Notes under the pieces: model-generated
Seen by the model: only the letters and a program-made list of their open reading frames with translations
Database searches by the model: none
What the model was told of the DNA's origin: nothing
Program-made: the position numbers and the translations under genes
Part shown: positions 9,356 through 17,977 of the stretch, one piece after another
Numbering within the stretch: position 1 is the stretch's first letter
Layout: every line of letters begins with the position of its first letter
DNA from: Bin80 sp965209015
Lineage (GTDB): Bacteria; Bacteroidota; Rhodothermia; Rhodothermales; Bin80
NCBI GenBank assembly: GCA_965209015.1
Contig: OZ242367.1
Span: 2,294,001 to 2,358,000, forward strand
DNA: 64,000 nt
Direction: 5' to 3'

Positions 9356-11056
9356 ATGTCAAGGTTCGTCCTTCCCTTTTCGCTTGTTTCGTTGCTGTTG
9401 TGGATTGTTCCCTCAGCGACAGCTCATGTTCTCACTGTGATCCAAGATACTCCACAAGAGCAGATTCAACGAATCATGTATACCCGAATGGGGCAATCCG
9501 GTTTGTTGGCACTCGAGGGGGCAGTTGATCCCAACGAATATGTTGTTGGACCGGGCGATATTTTTAATGTCATGATTGGGAGTGTTATCCCCGTAGAACT
9601 CCCTTTGACTGTCTCTGTGTCTGGAGCACTTCCTTTACCTGAGGTTGGTCCCCTTCAAGCCAGTGGAAAATTCCTGGCAGATGTGGTAGAGGAAGCCATA
9701 GAGCTTCTGGAATCGCGCTATGTGAATGCTCCCGTCAGTATATCGCTCGTCCAAGCACGAAGCTTTTATGTCCATGTCACCGGCGCAGTTGCCCAAACTG
9801 GGAGATTTCTTATGCTCCCTCGTTCGCGAGTGAGTGATGTAATTCAGCAATCTCTTTCATCTGGAGTGCTCGTGACGAGGCAGTCAATTGACCCTATCGC
9901 TGTGGACTCTGCAATGCCTGAACGGAGCTTCACACCGGAAATCAACAAGGTCTATCAACCCGCCCTGAGAAATATTCGTGTCCAACACAGGGACGGAACC
10001 GAAGATTTGATAGATTATACTTTATATCAAACGACGGGAAATATTGATCACAATCCTATCCTACAAGATGGAGATCGGGTTAATATCCCGGCATATCACC
10101 AAACCCGTGAGGGAGTGCGTATTTCTGGTGATGTAACTTGGCCTGGCGACTATGATTGGCGCCCAGATGATACCGTTGCAAGTCTCCTTGATCTTGCGAT
10201 GGGAGGACGCCTAATTGACGAAACTGTTCAGTTTCGTCTCCTGAGATGGAGTAATGGAGATTATCTCACAATTCTGGATGAGAGCATCAGCAGTCTAACG
10301 ATTGATTCCATTGCTACCCAAACCATCCTGCCAGGGGACCACATTACGATCTACGAACTTGAAACTGCAACAGCCAGTATTGAAGGATGGGTCACATATC
10401 CTGGGGATTATCGTATTGAAGGTGGTGTGACAACTATAAGCCAACTGGTCAAATTAGCGGGCGGTCTCAAAGAAAATGCGAACCCCAATGCTGCGGTCTT
10501 GGAGCGTACGAGTCTCGAAAAGCTGGTAGAAGTTAAAAAAGCGTCTCTTGCTACTACTTCCATTCAACCCAACACTGGTGATCTCGCGGTTCAGTCATTT
10601 ACTGAGGGGTTTCAGAAATCATTTTCAGGGAATGTGGGCAGTCAAGTAGCCGTGGATATTGCCGGAGCACTCGCTGGAAGTAGTGAGGATATTGCACTCT
10701 ACGATGGGGACCGTCTTATTTTTCCACGCGATGAGGGAACGATCTTCGTGACCGGCAACGTTCCACAACCTGGATATGTGAAATTTATCCCAGGAACGAC
10801 GGCCCGTCACTATGTGGATCGCGCAGGAGGTCTAGGCCCTAGTGCTGAGGGGGTGTATATATATGATGGGAGCAGTGGGACTGTGCGACGAGGTCTGAAT
10901 GTACCAATTCAGTCAGGTGATACAATTTTTGTTGACTGGCTGGAGCAGCTAACTGTGAGTTCCCGTCAAGTTCGTTCCCAACAAATTCAAGTCATCTTTA
11001 CTAGTATATCCGCTGCAACTGGTGTAGCTGCAACAATCATCGCCTTGCTCCGATGA
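9356..11056 (+). CDS. Polysaccharide export outer-membrane protein (Wza-like, multiple SLBB domains)
   Basis: Exporter that forms the periplasmic/outer-membrane channel for exopolysaccharide. The ATG at 9356 yields a clean signal peptide (MSRFVLPFSLVSLL... cleaved near SATA-H); an upstream GTG at 9299 would add 19 residues. The order is a Poly_export domain (from about residue 50, with VVGPGDIFNV) and then at least three SLBB-type units, each with a G-x-V-x(2)-PG-Y/D pattern: ISGDVTWPGDYDW, IEGWVTYPGDYRI and VTGNVPQPGYVKF. The C-terminus ends in a hydrophobic helix, which could cross the outer membrane as in Wza. At 566 aa it is longer than Wza (about 380 aa). No lipobox Cys is visible. First gene of the exopolysaccharide operon; it overlaps the next gene by 4 nt. 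Confidence 0.9.
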   Translation: MSRFVLPFSLVSLLLWIVPSATAHVLTVIQDTPQEQIQRIMYTRMGQSGLLALEGAVDPNEYVVGPGDIFNVMIGSVIPVELPLTVSVSGALPLPEVGPLQASGKFLADVVEEAIELLESRYVNAPVSISLVQARSFYVHVTGAVAQTGRFLMLPRSRVSDVIQQSLSSGVLVTRQSIDPIAVDSAMPERSFTPEINKVYQPALRNIRVQHRDGTEDLIDYTLYQTTGNIDHNPILQDGDRVNIPAYHQTREGVRISGDVTWPGDYDWRPDDTVASLLDLAMGGRLIDETVQFRLLRWSNGDYLTILDESISSLTIDSIATQTILPGDHITIYELETATASIEGWVTYPGDYRIEGGVTTISQLVKLAGGLKENANPNAAVLERTSLEKLVEVKKASLATTSIQPNTGDLAVQSFTEGFQKSFSGNVGSQVAVDIAGALAGSSEDIALYDGDRLIFPRDEGTIFVTGNVPQPGYVKFIPGTTARHYVDRAGGLGPSAEGVYIYDGSSGTVRRGLNVPIQSGDTIFVDWLEQLTVSSRQVRSQQIQVIFTSISAATGVAATIIALLR

Positions 11057-12201
11057 CTGACTCGAAATCAACTGATGTATTCTGGTCAATTTTCAGAATA
11101 ATTTTTGAAAGACGATGGCTGGTAATTGGGGTAACCGGAGTTACCGGTATTATGGCGGTAGTGATTAGTCTTTTTCTGAACAATTGGTATCTAGCAGAAA
11201 CCCGCTTGCTCATTCCAGGCCAGACATCTTCAGGTCTGCTCTCTACCTTCATCGGCGGGCGAGTTGGTGGTAGTGCTTCCTCCTTACTTGGTGGATTGGT
11301 CAGCGATTATCAGCGGGAACTTGCCATCTTGAACAGCCGAACCATCAAAGTTGGTGTCATTGAAGCGTTTGACCTCGTTGAAGTATATGATCTGACTGAT
11401 AGTGAATTCCCTCTTGAATCTGCTATCAAGGAACTGGAAGCAAATATTCAATTCGTTGTGGATAACGAGTATAACTATCTCGCCGTTCAGGTCTATGATA
11501 CAGATCCCCAACGAGCGGCTGATATGTCAAATTTCTTCGTTTCAGAATTAAATCGTATTGGAATTGATCTTTCCACAGAAACAGCCAGATCCTATCGTCG
11601 CAGTGTGGAAAAACGCTATCAAGAGATTGAAGATAGTCTTCATACCGTTCGGCAGTCACTCCGAACGCTCCAAGAGCAGACCGGCATACTAGATCTTCCC
11701 ACTCAAGGAGCTGCATTTATGGAGGGGCTTACAGAGTGGAGGTCCCAAATTTTCGAGAGTGAACTCGAGCTTGATCACTTACTTTTCCTTTATGGTGAAA
11801 ACCATTCCCAGACACGTGCTGCACAGCGGGCAGTTGAACGAGCCAGAGAGTCCTATTCTCTCGCACTGCAAGGACGTGAGCGAATTATGCCTATTGCCCA
11901 AGACAGCCTCCCCGAAGTGGCATTCAGATTCACAGATTTACAGATTGACTCCATCATTCTAACTACGCTGATTGAACATGCACGTCCATTGCTAGAAGAT
12001 GCTCGACTATCAGAGGAACGTGCCGCCAAATCAGTACAGGTCCTTGATCCTGCGATCCCCCCCACCGAAAAAGCTCGCCCATGGCGTGCTGCGATTTGCG
12101 TAGTCAGTACGCTGTCCGGTTTCCTCATCTCTCTGCTTTATGTACTTATCAGTGCTTGGTGGAAACGTAATTATGCCTTAATTGCTTCAAAGCTGAACTA
12201 G
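11053..12201 (+). CDS. Wzz/Wzc-type polysaccharide chain-length determinant, kinase-less
   Basis: Inner-membrane polysaccharide co-polymerase of 382 aa. The first transmembrane helix (about residues 22-45) is followed by the RLLIPG segment, a long periplasmic coiled-coil region (about 170-300), and a Pro-rich motif (VLDPAIPPTEKARP) just before the second transmembrane helix near the C-terminus. This is the classic Wzz_2/GNVR layout. The protein ends shortly after the second helix, so the cytoplasmic BY-kinase domain of Wzc is absent. Its ATG overlaps the exporter stop (ATGA), which indicates translational coupling. It probably sets chain length and bridges to the exporter. Confidence 0.88.
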   Translation: MTDSKSTDVFWSIFRIIFERRWLVIGVTGVTGIMAVVISLFLNNWYLAETRLLIPGQTSSGLLSTFIGGRVGGSASSLLGGLVSDYQRELAILNSRTIKVGVIEAFDLVEVYDLTDSEFPLESAIKELEANIQFVVDNEYNYLAVQVYDTDPQRAADMSNFFVSELNRIGIDLSTETARSYRRSVEKRYQEIEDSLHTVRQSLRTLQEQTGILDLPTQGAAFMEGLTEWRSQIFESELELDHLLFLYGENHSQTRAAQRAVERARESYSLALQGRERIMPIAQDSLPEVAFRFTDLQIDSIILTTLIEHARPLLEDARLSEERAAKSVQVLDPAIPPTEKARPWRAAICVVSTLSGFLISLLYVLISAWWKRNYALIASKLN

Positions 12202-12211
12202 CCTGACTCGT

Positions 12212-13705
12212 GTGATTCTAGATTTTTCATCTCTGCGAAGCCAGCTCATGTCCCAAGTCGCTATCCTGCCACACTATGGGAAAGTCTATCGGACTGGTAC
12301 CATCCTGTTAATCTTGGGGCTCATCTTTGGGTTGCTATTAACTCTTGGTCTTGCTTATACTGGATCAGTCCTCTATATAACTATCCTGCCTGTGACGATC
12401 CTTGGGGGCACCCTAGTCTGTTTTTTATTTGCGAATCCTCACGTCAATCTGATTGTGGCTATTCTGGGCTTTGTGTTCGTGGCCTCCAATGAGAAAGGAT
12501 TTCAGGCTATTGAGGTTGCATATGCAGCTTACCTCTATACAATCCTCATTATATGGTATTTACGACATTTTATATCTCATTCCGAGAAGATCTTGGTTGA
12601 AAAATCAGACTGGGCACTGGCCCTATTTTTGGGACTGCTTCCTGCGACATTGATTTTGACAGGTATCTTTGATGGAGATTTTCGAGTGGCTGCGAGCGAG
12701 CTGATTTCACTCTCAATGTTTTTGATCTACTTTCCGGTCAAGTATACAGTTGCTCATCAAAAGCAGGGACCGAAGAAAATGCTGGTTACATTAGTCGTTA
12801 TGAGTGTAGCTGTGGCGATCTTAAATTCTGTCAACTATGCCTCGGATCTATCTAATGCCTCAACTCTTTTGCACATAGCAGGATCACGGGTTGTAGTGAA
12901 CGATTGCCTCTTAATGATCGGTACGATGATGAGCCTGACCCTCTTGATCTACTCCAAAGGCCCCGCTTCACTATTACTCTCCGCGAGTGCCTTAGCGTTC
13001 ACATTTGCTGGATTAATCATGACGCAGTCCCGCGGATTCTGGCTCGCATTTGTGTTTGGATCTCTTGCCCTCCTCTTATTAGTTCGCACATCAGAGCGAA
13101 TTAAAATACTGACCACGGCTACTGTCATGGCCGTACTGATTGTTGGAATTGGGTATATCCTGATAGGTCCATTTCTGACTGTGATCCTTGAAGGTATATC
13201 GGAACGTTTCATCTCTATTATAAGTGCATTCACGCAAGATCTTTCGCTAATAAACCGATTTCGGGAGACCAGTGCAGTCTTTGAGAAAATTGTTATTAAC
13301 CCTCTGATTGGGTACGGGCCTGGTGTTTCTTATGTATTTTACGATATTGTGCATCAATCAACAGACACGGACTCGTTTGTGCATAATGGGTATGTCGGAC
13401 TCTGGTACAAGTATGGAATCTGGGGGACTGGACTGGTACTATTTTTCTGGTATTCGACAATTAAACTCGGCCTACACGCATTTCGGAACAATGATGCGGA
13501 ACATTGGACGCGTCTTGCTGGCTTAGCGGGAGCAGTCTCATTGATCGCATTAACAGTTTCAACTTTAACTCAGAATCCGTTCTTTCTCAAGAACTACTTA
13601 TTTGTGATTGCCATTGCTGCGGGATTAGCGGCCGGGGCAGGACAGCGTACAGTTCAGAAACTTGATCACTCTTCCCGCCAGCATGTAAGTCAAGGTAAGC
13701 ACTGA
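12212..13705 (+). CDS. O-antigen ligase/polymerase-like membrane protein (Wzy/WaaL family)
   Basis: Integral membrane protein of 497 aa with about 10-12 hydrophobic segments. The loop with NRFRETSAVFEKIVINPLIG and then YGPG...HNGYVGLWYKYG resembles the conserved periplasmic loop of Wzy_C family polymerases and ligases, which join polysaccharide units or attach them to an acceptor. The GTG at 12212 is the first start after the Wzz-like gene; an in-frame ATG at 12248 is an equally possible start. Its place between chain-length determinant and glycosyltransferases supports a polymerase role. The last residues are hydrophilic and likely cytoplasmic. Confidence 0.82.
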   Translation: MILDFSSLRSQLMSQVAILPHYGKVYRTGTILLILGLIFGLLLTLGLAYTGSVLYITILPVTILGGTLVCFLFANPHVNLIVAILGFVFVASNEKGFQAIEVAYAAYLYTILIIWYLRHFISHSEKILVEKSDWALALFLGLLPATLILTGIFDGDFRVAASELISLSMFLIYFPVKYTVAHQKQGPKKMLVTLVVMSVAVAILNSVNYASDLSNASTLLHIAGSRVVVNDCLLMIGTMMSLTLLIYSKGPASLLLSASALAFTFAGLIMTQSRGFWLAFVFGSLALLLLVRTSERIKILTTATVMAVLIVGIGYILIGPFLTVILEGISERFISIISAFTQDLSLINRFRETSAVFEKIVINPLIGYGPGVSYVFYDIVHQSTDTDSFVHNGYVGLWYKYGIWGTGLVLFFWYSTIKLGLHAFRNNDAEHWTRLAGLAGAVSLIALTVSTLTQNPFFLKNYLFVIAIAAGLAAGAGQRTVQKLDHSSRQHVSQGKH

Positions 13706-13901
13706 TGAAATCCAAGATCTTTTCGGTTTTCCCCGTTCCAGAATCTTAATCCGATTGACCACTGATTTTTCGTTCATTTAACTTCATAGAGAGACTTGAA
13801 AATAGGTTTTTATCCTCTCTTCCGTCATTCTCTCTCAGCTCATCTCTTATGGAACGGTCAGTTCGGAAGTAATGTCAAAGCTGAGTAATCCAGTCTGAGT
13901 C

Positions 13902-15077
13902 ATGCGAGTACTTATTCACGATTTCGGAGGTTATGCTTTCCCCGTGACGCTTAGTCAGGCGCTTCAAAACCGTGGCTATGATGTTGGTCATGCATATTGT
14001 GCGAGCCTAATCACGACACCATTAAACGTACATTCACATTCTGACAATCTAACATTTCTCCCTATCAAGACCTCGCGAGCCTTCAATAAATACAACCTTG
14101 TCAAACGTTGGGGCCAAGAGAGAGAATATGGGCTCTTAGCTGCTCAGACAATTTTGAAATTTGATCCAGACATTGTGATTTCTGCAAATACGCCGTTAAG
14201 TGCACAGCAGAAAATCCAAGATATTTGCCGAGAGAATGCAATCCCTTTTATCTATTGGTTACAGGATTTGATTGGTCTTGCAACCTCAAAAATTTTGAAA
14301 TCAAAACTCCCTCTTCTGGCCCCCCTGATTGGACGTTACTTCCAATTCATTGAGGGGCAATTACTTCGTAGGAGTGATGCTGTCATTCCAATTACCGAGG
14401 ACTTTTCTGCTACTCTCCAAAAATTTGGAGTCCCTTCCAACCGGTGTTATATGATTGAAAATTGGGGCACATTGGAAAGATTTCATGGTGAGCCATCTGC
14501 ATGGGCAAAACAAAATCAGCTTGATTCACGTCCGATTCTTCTGTATGCAGGGACGCTGAGCATGAAACACAATCCAGCAACCCTGCTACATCTCGCACAG
14601 CAGATTGGAGAGTATGCTCAGGTTGTGGTAGTATCTCAGGGAGCAGGTGCGGACTGGCTGCGGAAAGCGATTATAGAGTATGGCCTCTCAAATCTCATCA
14701 CGCTTCCCTATCAAGATCCAGACCAACTATCAGCAATGTACTCCAGTGCCACAATTCTTCTGGTACTGCTAACCCGAGATGCTGGACAATTTTCTGTACC
14801 ATCTAAAGTTCTAACCTGTCTTTGCGCAGGGCGACCTATTATTGCAGCTATTCCAAAGGAGAATCTCGCAGCACGTATTATTGATCGTGCAGGTGCGGGC
14901 TTTATTACTGATCCAGATAACGATAAGGAGTTCGCACAAAAAGCGCATCTACTTCTAACTGAACCCAAATTATGTCAGACCATGGGGAAAAAAGCCCAAG
15001 CCTGGGCAGCGCAAAGATTTGAAATGGATTCAATTACGAACCAATTTGAGCACATCCTCAGATGGGCTTCAAAATGA
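13902..15077 (+). CDS. Glycosyltransferase, GT4-like (WcaI type)
   Basis: Cytoplasmic or peripheral glycosyltransferase of 391 aa with a two-lobed GT-B fold. The N-terminal lobe starts with LIHDFGGYAFPVTLSQALQ, and the C-terminal lobe has PILLYAGTLSMKHNP, then the donor-binding region with FSVPSKVLTCLCAGRPIIA. That pattern resembles WcaI-type exopolysaccharide glycosyltransferases, which transfer a sugar from a nucleotide donor to a lipid-linked chain. A 196-bp gap separates it from the polymerase gene. It overlaps the next glycosyltransferase by 4 nt if the latter starts at 15074. Donor and acceptor sugars are unknown. Confidence 0.87.
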   Translation: MRVLIHDFGGYAFPVTLSQALQNRGYDVGHAYCASLITTPLNVHSHSDNLTFLPIKTSRAFNKYNLVKRWGQEREYGLLAAQTILKFDPDIVISANTPLSAQQKIQDICRENAIPFIYWLQDLIGLATSKILKSKLPLLAPLIGRYFQFIEGQLLRRSDAVIPITEDFSATLQKFGVPSNRCYMIENWGTLERFHGEPSAWAKQNQLDSRPILLYAGTLSMKHNPATLLHLAQQIGEYAQVVVVSQGAGADWLRKAIIEYGLSNLITLPYQDPDQLSAMYSSATILLVLLTRDAGQFSVPSKVLTCLCAGRPIIAAIPKENLAARIIDRAGAGFITDPDNDKEFAQKAHLLLTEPKLCQTMGKKAQAWAAQRFEMDSITNQFEHILRWASK

Positions 15078-16225
15078 GCCGACCGATCCTATTTGTAACC
15101 CGCTTTGAAGGAGTCTATCGAGTACCTATCCTAAAACAACTGAACGAACGTCTCCAGAAAAGACTCGTTGTGTGTGCAGGCTCTTTTTCCGATGCTTCCT
15201 TCAAAAGTCTATCCCTTGGATTGGAACCAAGCTACCAAACTATCAAACTAAAAAATACATGGATTAGTGGAGAGAGAGCACTCATTCAAACTATGCGCCC
15301 AATTTTTGCATGCAATCCAGCCGTGATCTTGGCAGAAGAGTCTCCGAGAACAATCTCTCTTCCATGGTTGATCGCGAAAGCTCGTAGACGGGGAATCGGT
15401 ACACTACTCTGGGGACATTTTTCCTCAAATCAACGAGCATTTTCAGATCGCAACCTACTTGACCGATATAGAATCGCAATAGCGAAAGGAGTAGATGGAT
15501 GTGTCTGCTATACCGATGAAATTGCACAGATGATTCGTGAGTATGTGTCACCTTCTCGGTGCTTTATTGCGCGAAATACCTTGGATACAGACCATCTCTT
15601 TCAATTGCACCGAGCCCTTGCTATGGAGGGTAAAAAACGTGTTCGCGCTCGCCTAGGATTACCGGATCAAGGGAATACTGTCGTTTATATTGGACGCCTG
15701 ATTGCTGATAAACGACCTGAAATACTACTTGATCTGCACAAAACTTTGTGCTCTACTGGTACTGCGACTCTCATTATAATCGGAGATGGCCCTGAGCGGA
15801 CAGGGCTGGAGTTCAAGATCCGGCGGGAAGGGCTCAAAAACGTGTTCTTTACAGGGGCACTTCCAAAACTTGAAGACTCCGCTCCATGGCTATATGCTGC
15901 AGATGTCATGGTATGTCCCGGATATGTAGGCTTAAACGTGAACCACGCATTCTGCCTTGGCCTTCCTGTTGTCACCTGCACCAGTCCTGATCCTAAGATC
16001 CGCTATCATAGTCCAGAAATCGCCTATTTGAAGCCAGATCTAAACGGAATGCTGGCTGAGTATGGGAATTTAGAATCGCTTGTTGGCGCAACTCTGACGG
16101 TACTGAATAATCTAGAACACTTTTCAGATCATGCCTACGCGTATGCCAAATCACATCTCCAATTAGACGGAATGGTTGATGGGTTGGTGCACGCAATTGA
16201 ATATGCCGAATCATTGCATCGGTAG
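15074..16225 (+). CDS. Glycosyltransferase family 4
   Basis: GT-B glycosyltransferase of 383 aa. VVYIGRLIADKRPEILLD marks the start of the C-terminal nucleotide-binding lobe, with LIIIGDGPER and the later YAADVMVCPGYVGLNVNHAF donor-site segment; the last has drifted from the usual E-x(7)-E motif, having GLNVNH where many GT4 enzymes have E-G-x-G-x(3)-E. I prefer the ATG at 15074, which gives an ATGA overlap with the upstream stop, over the in-frame ATG at 15062. It is the last clear gene of the exopolysaccharide operon. It probably adds a sugar to the repeat unit; specificity is unknown. Confidence 0.85.
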   Translation: MSRPILFVTRFEGVYRVPILKQLNERLQKRLVVCAGSFSDASFKSLSLGLEPSYQTIKLKNTWISGERALIQTMRPIFACNPAVILAEESPRTISLPWLIAKARRRGIGTLLWGHFSSNQRAFSDRNLLDRYRIAIAKGVDGCVCYTDEIAQMIREYVSPSRCFIARNTLDTDHLFQLHRALAMEGKKRVRARLGLPDQGNTVVYIGRLIADKRPEILLDLHKTLCSTGTATLIIIGDGPERTGLEFKIRREGLKNVFFTGALPKLEDSAPWLYAADVMVCPGYVGLNVNHAFCLGLPVVTCTSPDPKIRYHSPEIAYLKPDLNGMLAEYGNLESLVGATLTVLNNLEHFSDHAYAYAKSHLQLDGMVDGLVHAIEYAESLHR

Positions 16226-16759
16226 ACTTCTTGATATCATCCAAATCTGGTAAATTTATTTCCAAACTCATACCAGAACACCCGTATAGATGTATGGATA
16301 CTGTGATGTTCTTGAGTTTTCTCCTGAATGAGAATCACAATGGGAAGTCCTGCGTCTAATTCATTGAACCGTTAACCGGATCGGGAATGACTATTCGTTA
16401 CTTTATTGCCACCAATTATCCCCGCTAAGCACCAATAACCGGAATAAATTTGTCAAAGTTTTCACTCTCAAATTCCCAATACAAGAATATTGCCAGAGTC
16501 ATCTGATTCTATCTTATAGATAGAGTCTGAATTTGATGCTCCGGTAACATGTGCTAACTCGTAAATCAAACCTAAACTATACACATTATTCCAAGCTCTC
16601 CAGAGGCACTCTTGAAACATACGAATCAGGATTTTGTACGTTCAGGAGACTCGCGGGTTAATACCTCAACGAACGTGTTCAACGACAATACAAATTACGG
16701 TCGACGACAAAACTTTTTACGGTTCCAGAAATCCAAAGTTTAACCATGGCGGAGCACAT

Positions 16760-16799
16760 TTCATTGAGGCGGAGCAGCGAGCTGCGACGCCTCAATGAA
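16760..16799. repeat. Strong GC-rich hairpin with 12-bp stem
   Basis: TTCATTGAGGCG at 16760-16771 is perfectly complementary to CGCCTCAATGAA at 16788-16799. Inside the loop CAGC and GCTG can pair again, giving a 12-bp stem, a 3x3 internal loop and a 4-bp apical stem. No T run follows on either side, so it does not look like an intrinsic terminator. It lies about 110 bp upstream of the ISL3 transposase fragment. Confidence 0.75.
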
Positions 16800-16843
16800 G
16801 AGGGTAATTTCCACGATTTGGTCCATGTCTGATCTCTCTGTTG

Positions 16844-16870
16844 GCCTGCTGGACACGGACAACAGCAGGC
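16844..16870. repeat. Second GC-rich hairpin with 8-bp stem
   Basis: GCCTGCTG at 16844-16851 pairs perfectly with CAGCAGGC at 16863-16870 around an 11-nt loop. It sits 45 bp from the 12-bp hairpin and 41 bp from the ISL3 open frame. Confidence 0.7.
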
Positions 16871-16910
16871 AGATTCACTTCTAATTGTGTTCCAAGGGTT
16901 CATGTGCTGA

Positions 16911-17276
16911 TTGGTTAGGAAGTGGGAGATTCAGGTCCTTCGCTCGCGTTTTCTTGTCGCGGTTGGGATACTTCTGGATGCGGAGGCTCAGCGGATTGAC
17001 ATCTACATTTCCCATTCGGGTCGTCCGTTGATCTGTCCGCAGACCGGCGAGACGGGAACGTTGTATGACCACCGTAAGGAGCGCTCTTGGCGGCATCTGG
17101 ATTGGTTTCAGTTTCGATATTTTGTCCATTGCCGGGTCCCTCGGGTCAAGTCTTCCGCAGGGATAAACACGATTCAGGTTCCCTGGTCAAGTGCTTCGCA
17201 GCACTATACGGAAGCCTTTGAATCCTGGACGATTCGATTGCTCCAAGCGACGAAGAATCAAATGAAGACGGCGTAG
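16911..17276 (+). pseudogene. ISL3-family transposase, N-terminal fragment
   Basis: This 121-aa frame matches only the N-terminal zinc-binding and DNA-binding part of ISL3 transposases. It has the RLDI-like block (AQRIDIYI), a CP-x-TGE knuckle, YDHRKERSWRHLDWFQF, CRVPRV and IQVPW. Full ISL3 transposases are over 400 aa and carry a DDE catalytic domain, which is missing here. The knuckles are degenerate: the usual CPxCG has lost its second Cys, and Cys is also absent after VPRVKSS. The frame ends in a TAG, and the same reading frame continues at once into the restriction-specificity fragment. Non-functional remnant. Confidence 0.75.
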
Positions 17277-17729
17277 TTGCTTCGTTGCAAGTTTGATGTG
17301 GTCAAAGGTAAGGTGAGTACAGCAAAGAAATTTTCTCCAGGCGAGATTTCTGTTGTTTCTGCCAAAGCAGTTAACAACGGGATCATGACATGGCTAAATG
17401 TCTCAGATTTTATGTGTCATGATCACTGCATAAAAATACCCCTATTGCACAACACCAAAACTTATAAGGCATTTTGGCATCCCTGTAAATTTGCTGTGTT
17501 TAACGGCAAAGCCATAGTAACGAAGCCAAATCAAGATTTTCTCGATCAGGAATCCGCAATTTTGTATCTATGCGAGGCGATTGCATCTGGAAATTCTTGG
17601 AAGTACAGTTATTCACGTTCTGTAAGACATAATAATTTGGATGTTATGCTTCCCGTTACCAAGGAGGGAATACCAGATTGTTCTGTGATGGAAATGATTG
17701 CTCATCACCGGTCCGGAGATAATCAATGA
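17277..17729 (+). pseudogene. Restriction-modification specificity (target-recognition) domain fragment
   Basis: A 150-aa frame beginning right after the ISL3 stop codon, in the same frame. The run from GEISVVSAKAVNNGIMTWL, followed by WKYSYSRSVRHNNLDVMLPVTKEGIPD, matches the typical ending of type I S-subunit-like specificity domains fused to N6-adenine methyltransferases (YxxxR...LPV...G-x-PD). The methyltransferase core expected before it is absent, and there is no natural start codon; TTG at 17277 is only the first permitted one. I read it as the surviving 3' end of a methyltransferase or specificity gene cut off by the ISL3 insertion. Its stop overlaps the ATG of a 59-aa ORF (ATGA). Confidence 0.6.
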
Positions 17730-17905
17730 ACAAGGACAAACACGACACTCCCGCCCCTCCGAAAGACCGTTTAGACGCAATGCTTGACAAGCCCTCCATA
17801 AATAGGCGTTACGGCGGAAAGTGTTGCTACGTAGGGATGATCCAGTGCAGGAACGCGAGAAAATTGACCGAAAGTGAGCGGAGCGGCTTCAACTATTCAC
17901 TATAA
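17726..17905 (+). CDS. Small hypothetical protein, 59 aa
   Basis: Open frame from ATG 17726 to TAA 17903-17905. Its start overlaps the stop of the restriction-specificity fragment by the ATGA arrangement, typical of translationally coupled genes. The product is hydrophilic and charged (begins MNKDKHDTPAPPKDRLDAML), with a Cys pair in KCCYVG. I recognise no family. The coupling suggests it was once the next gene of the restriction-modification operon or the head of a longer gene now lost. Confidence 0.35.
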   Translation: MNKDKHDTPAPPKDRLDAMLDKPSINRRYGGKCCYVGMIQCRNARKLTESERSGFNYSL

Positions 17906-17977
17906 TTCCCTTTGGATAGTATAGAGACCTTTGAAAATGAGGGCAACCCAGTTCCTGAGAGTCGGTAACTGCGAAAA

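Larger units (their letters stand above)
16226..16910. other. Gene-free stretch after the exopolysaccharide operon
   Basis: AT-rich in its first 450 bp, with a short hairpin (TCTATCT at 16508-16514 pairing with AGATAGA at 16518-16524). The last 230 bp turn GC-rich and hold two strong hairpins, listed separately, next to the ISL3 fragment. I see no gene. Confidence 0.5.
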
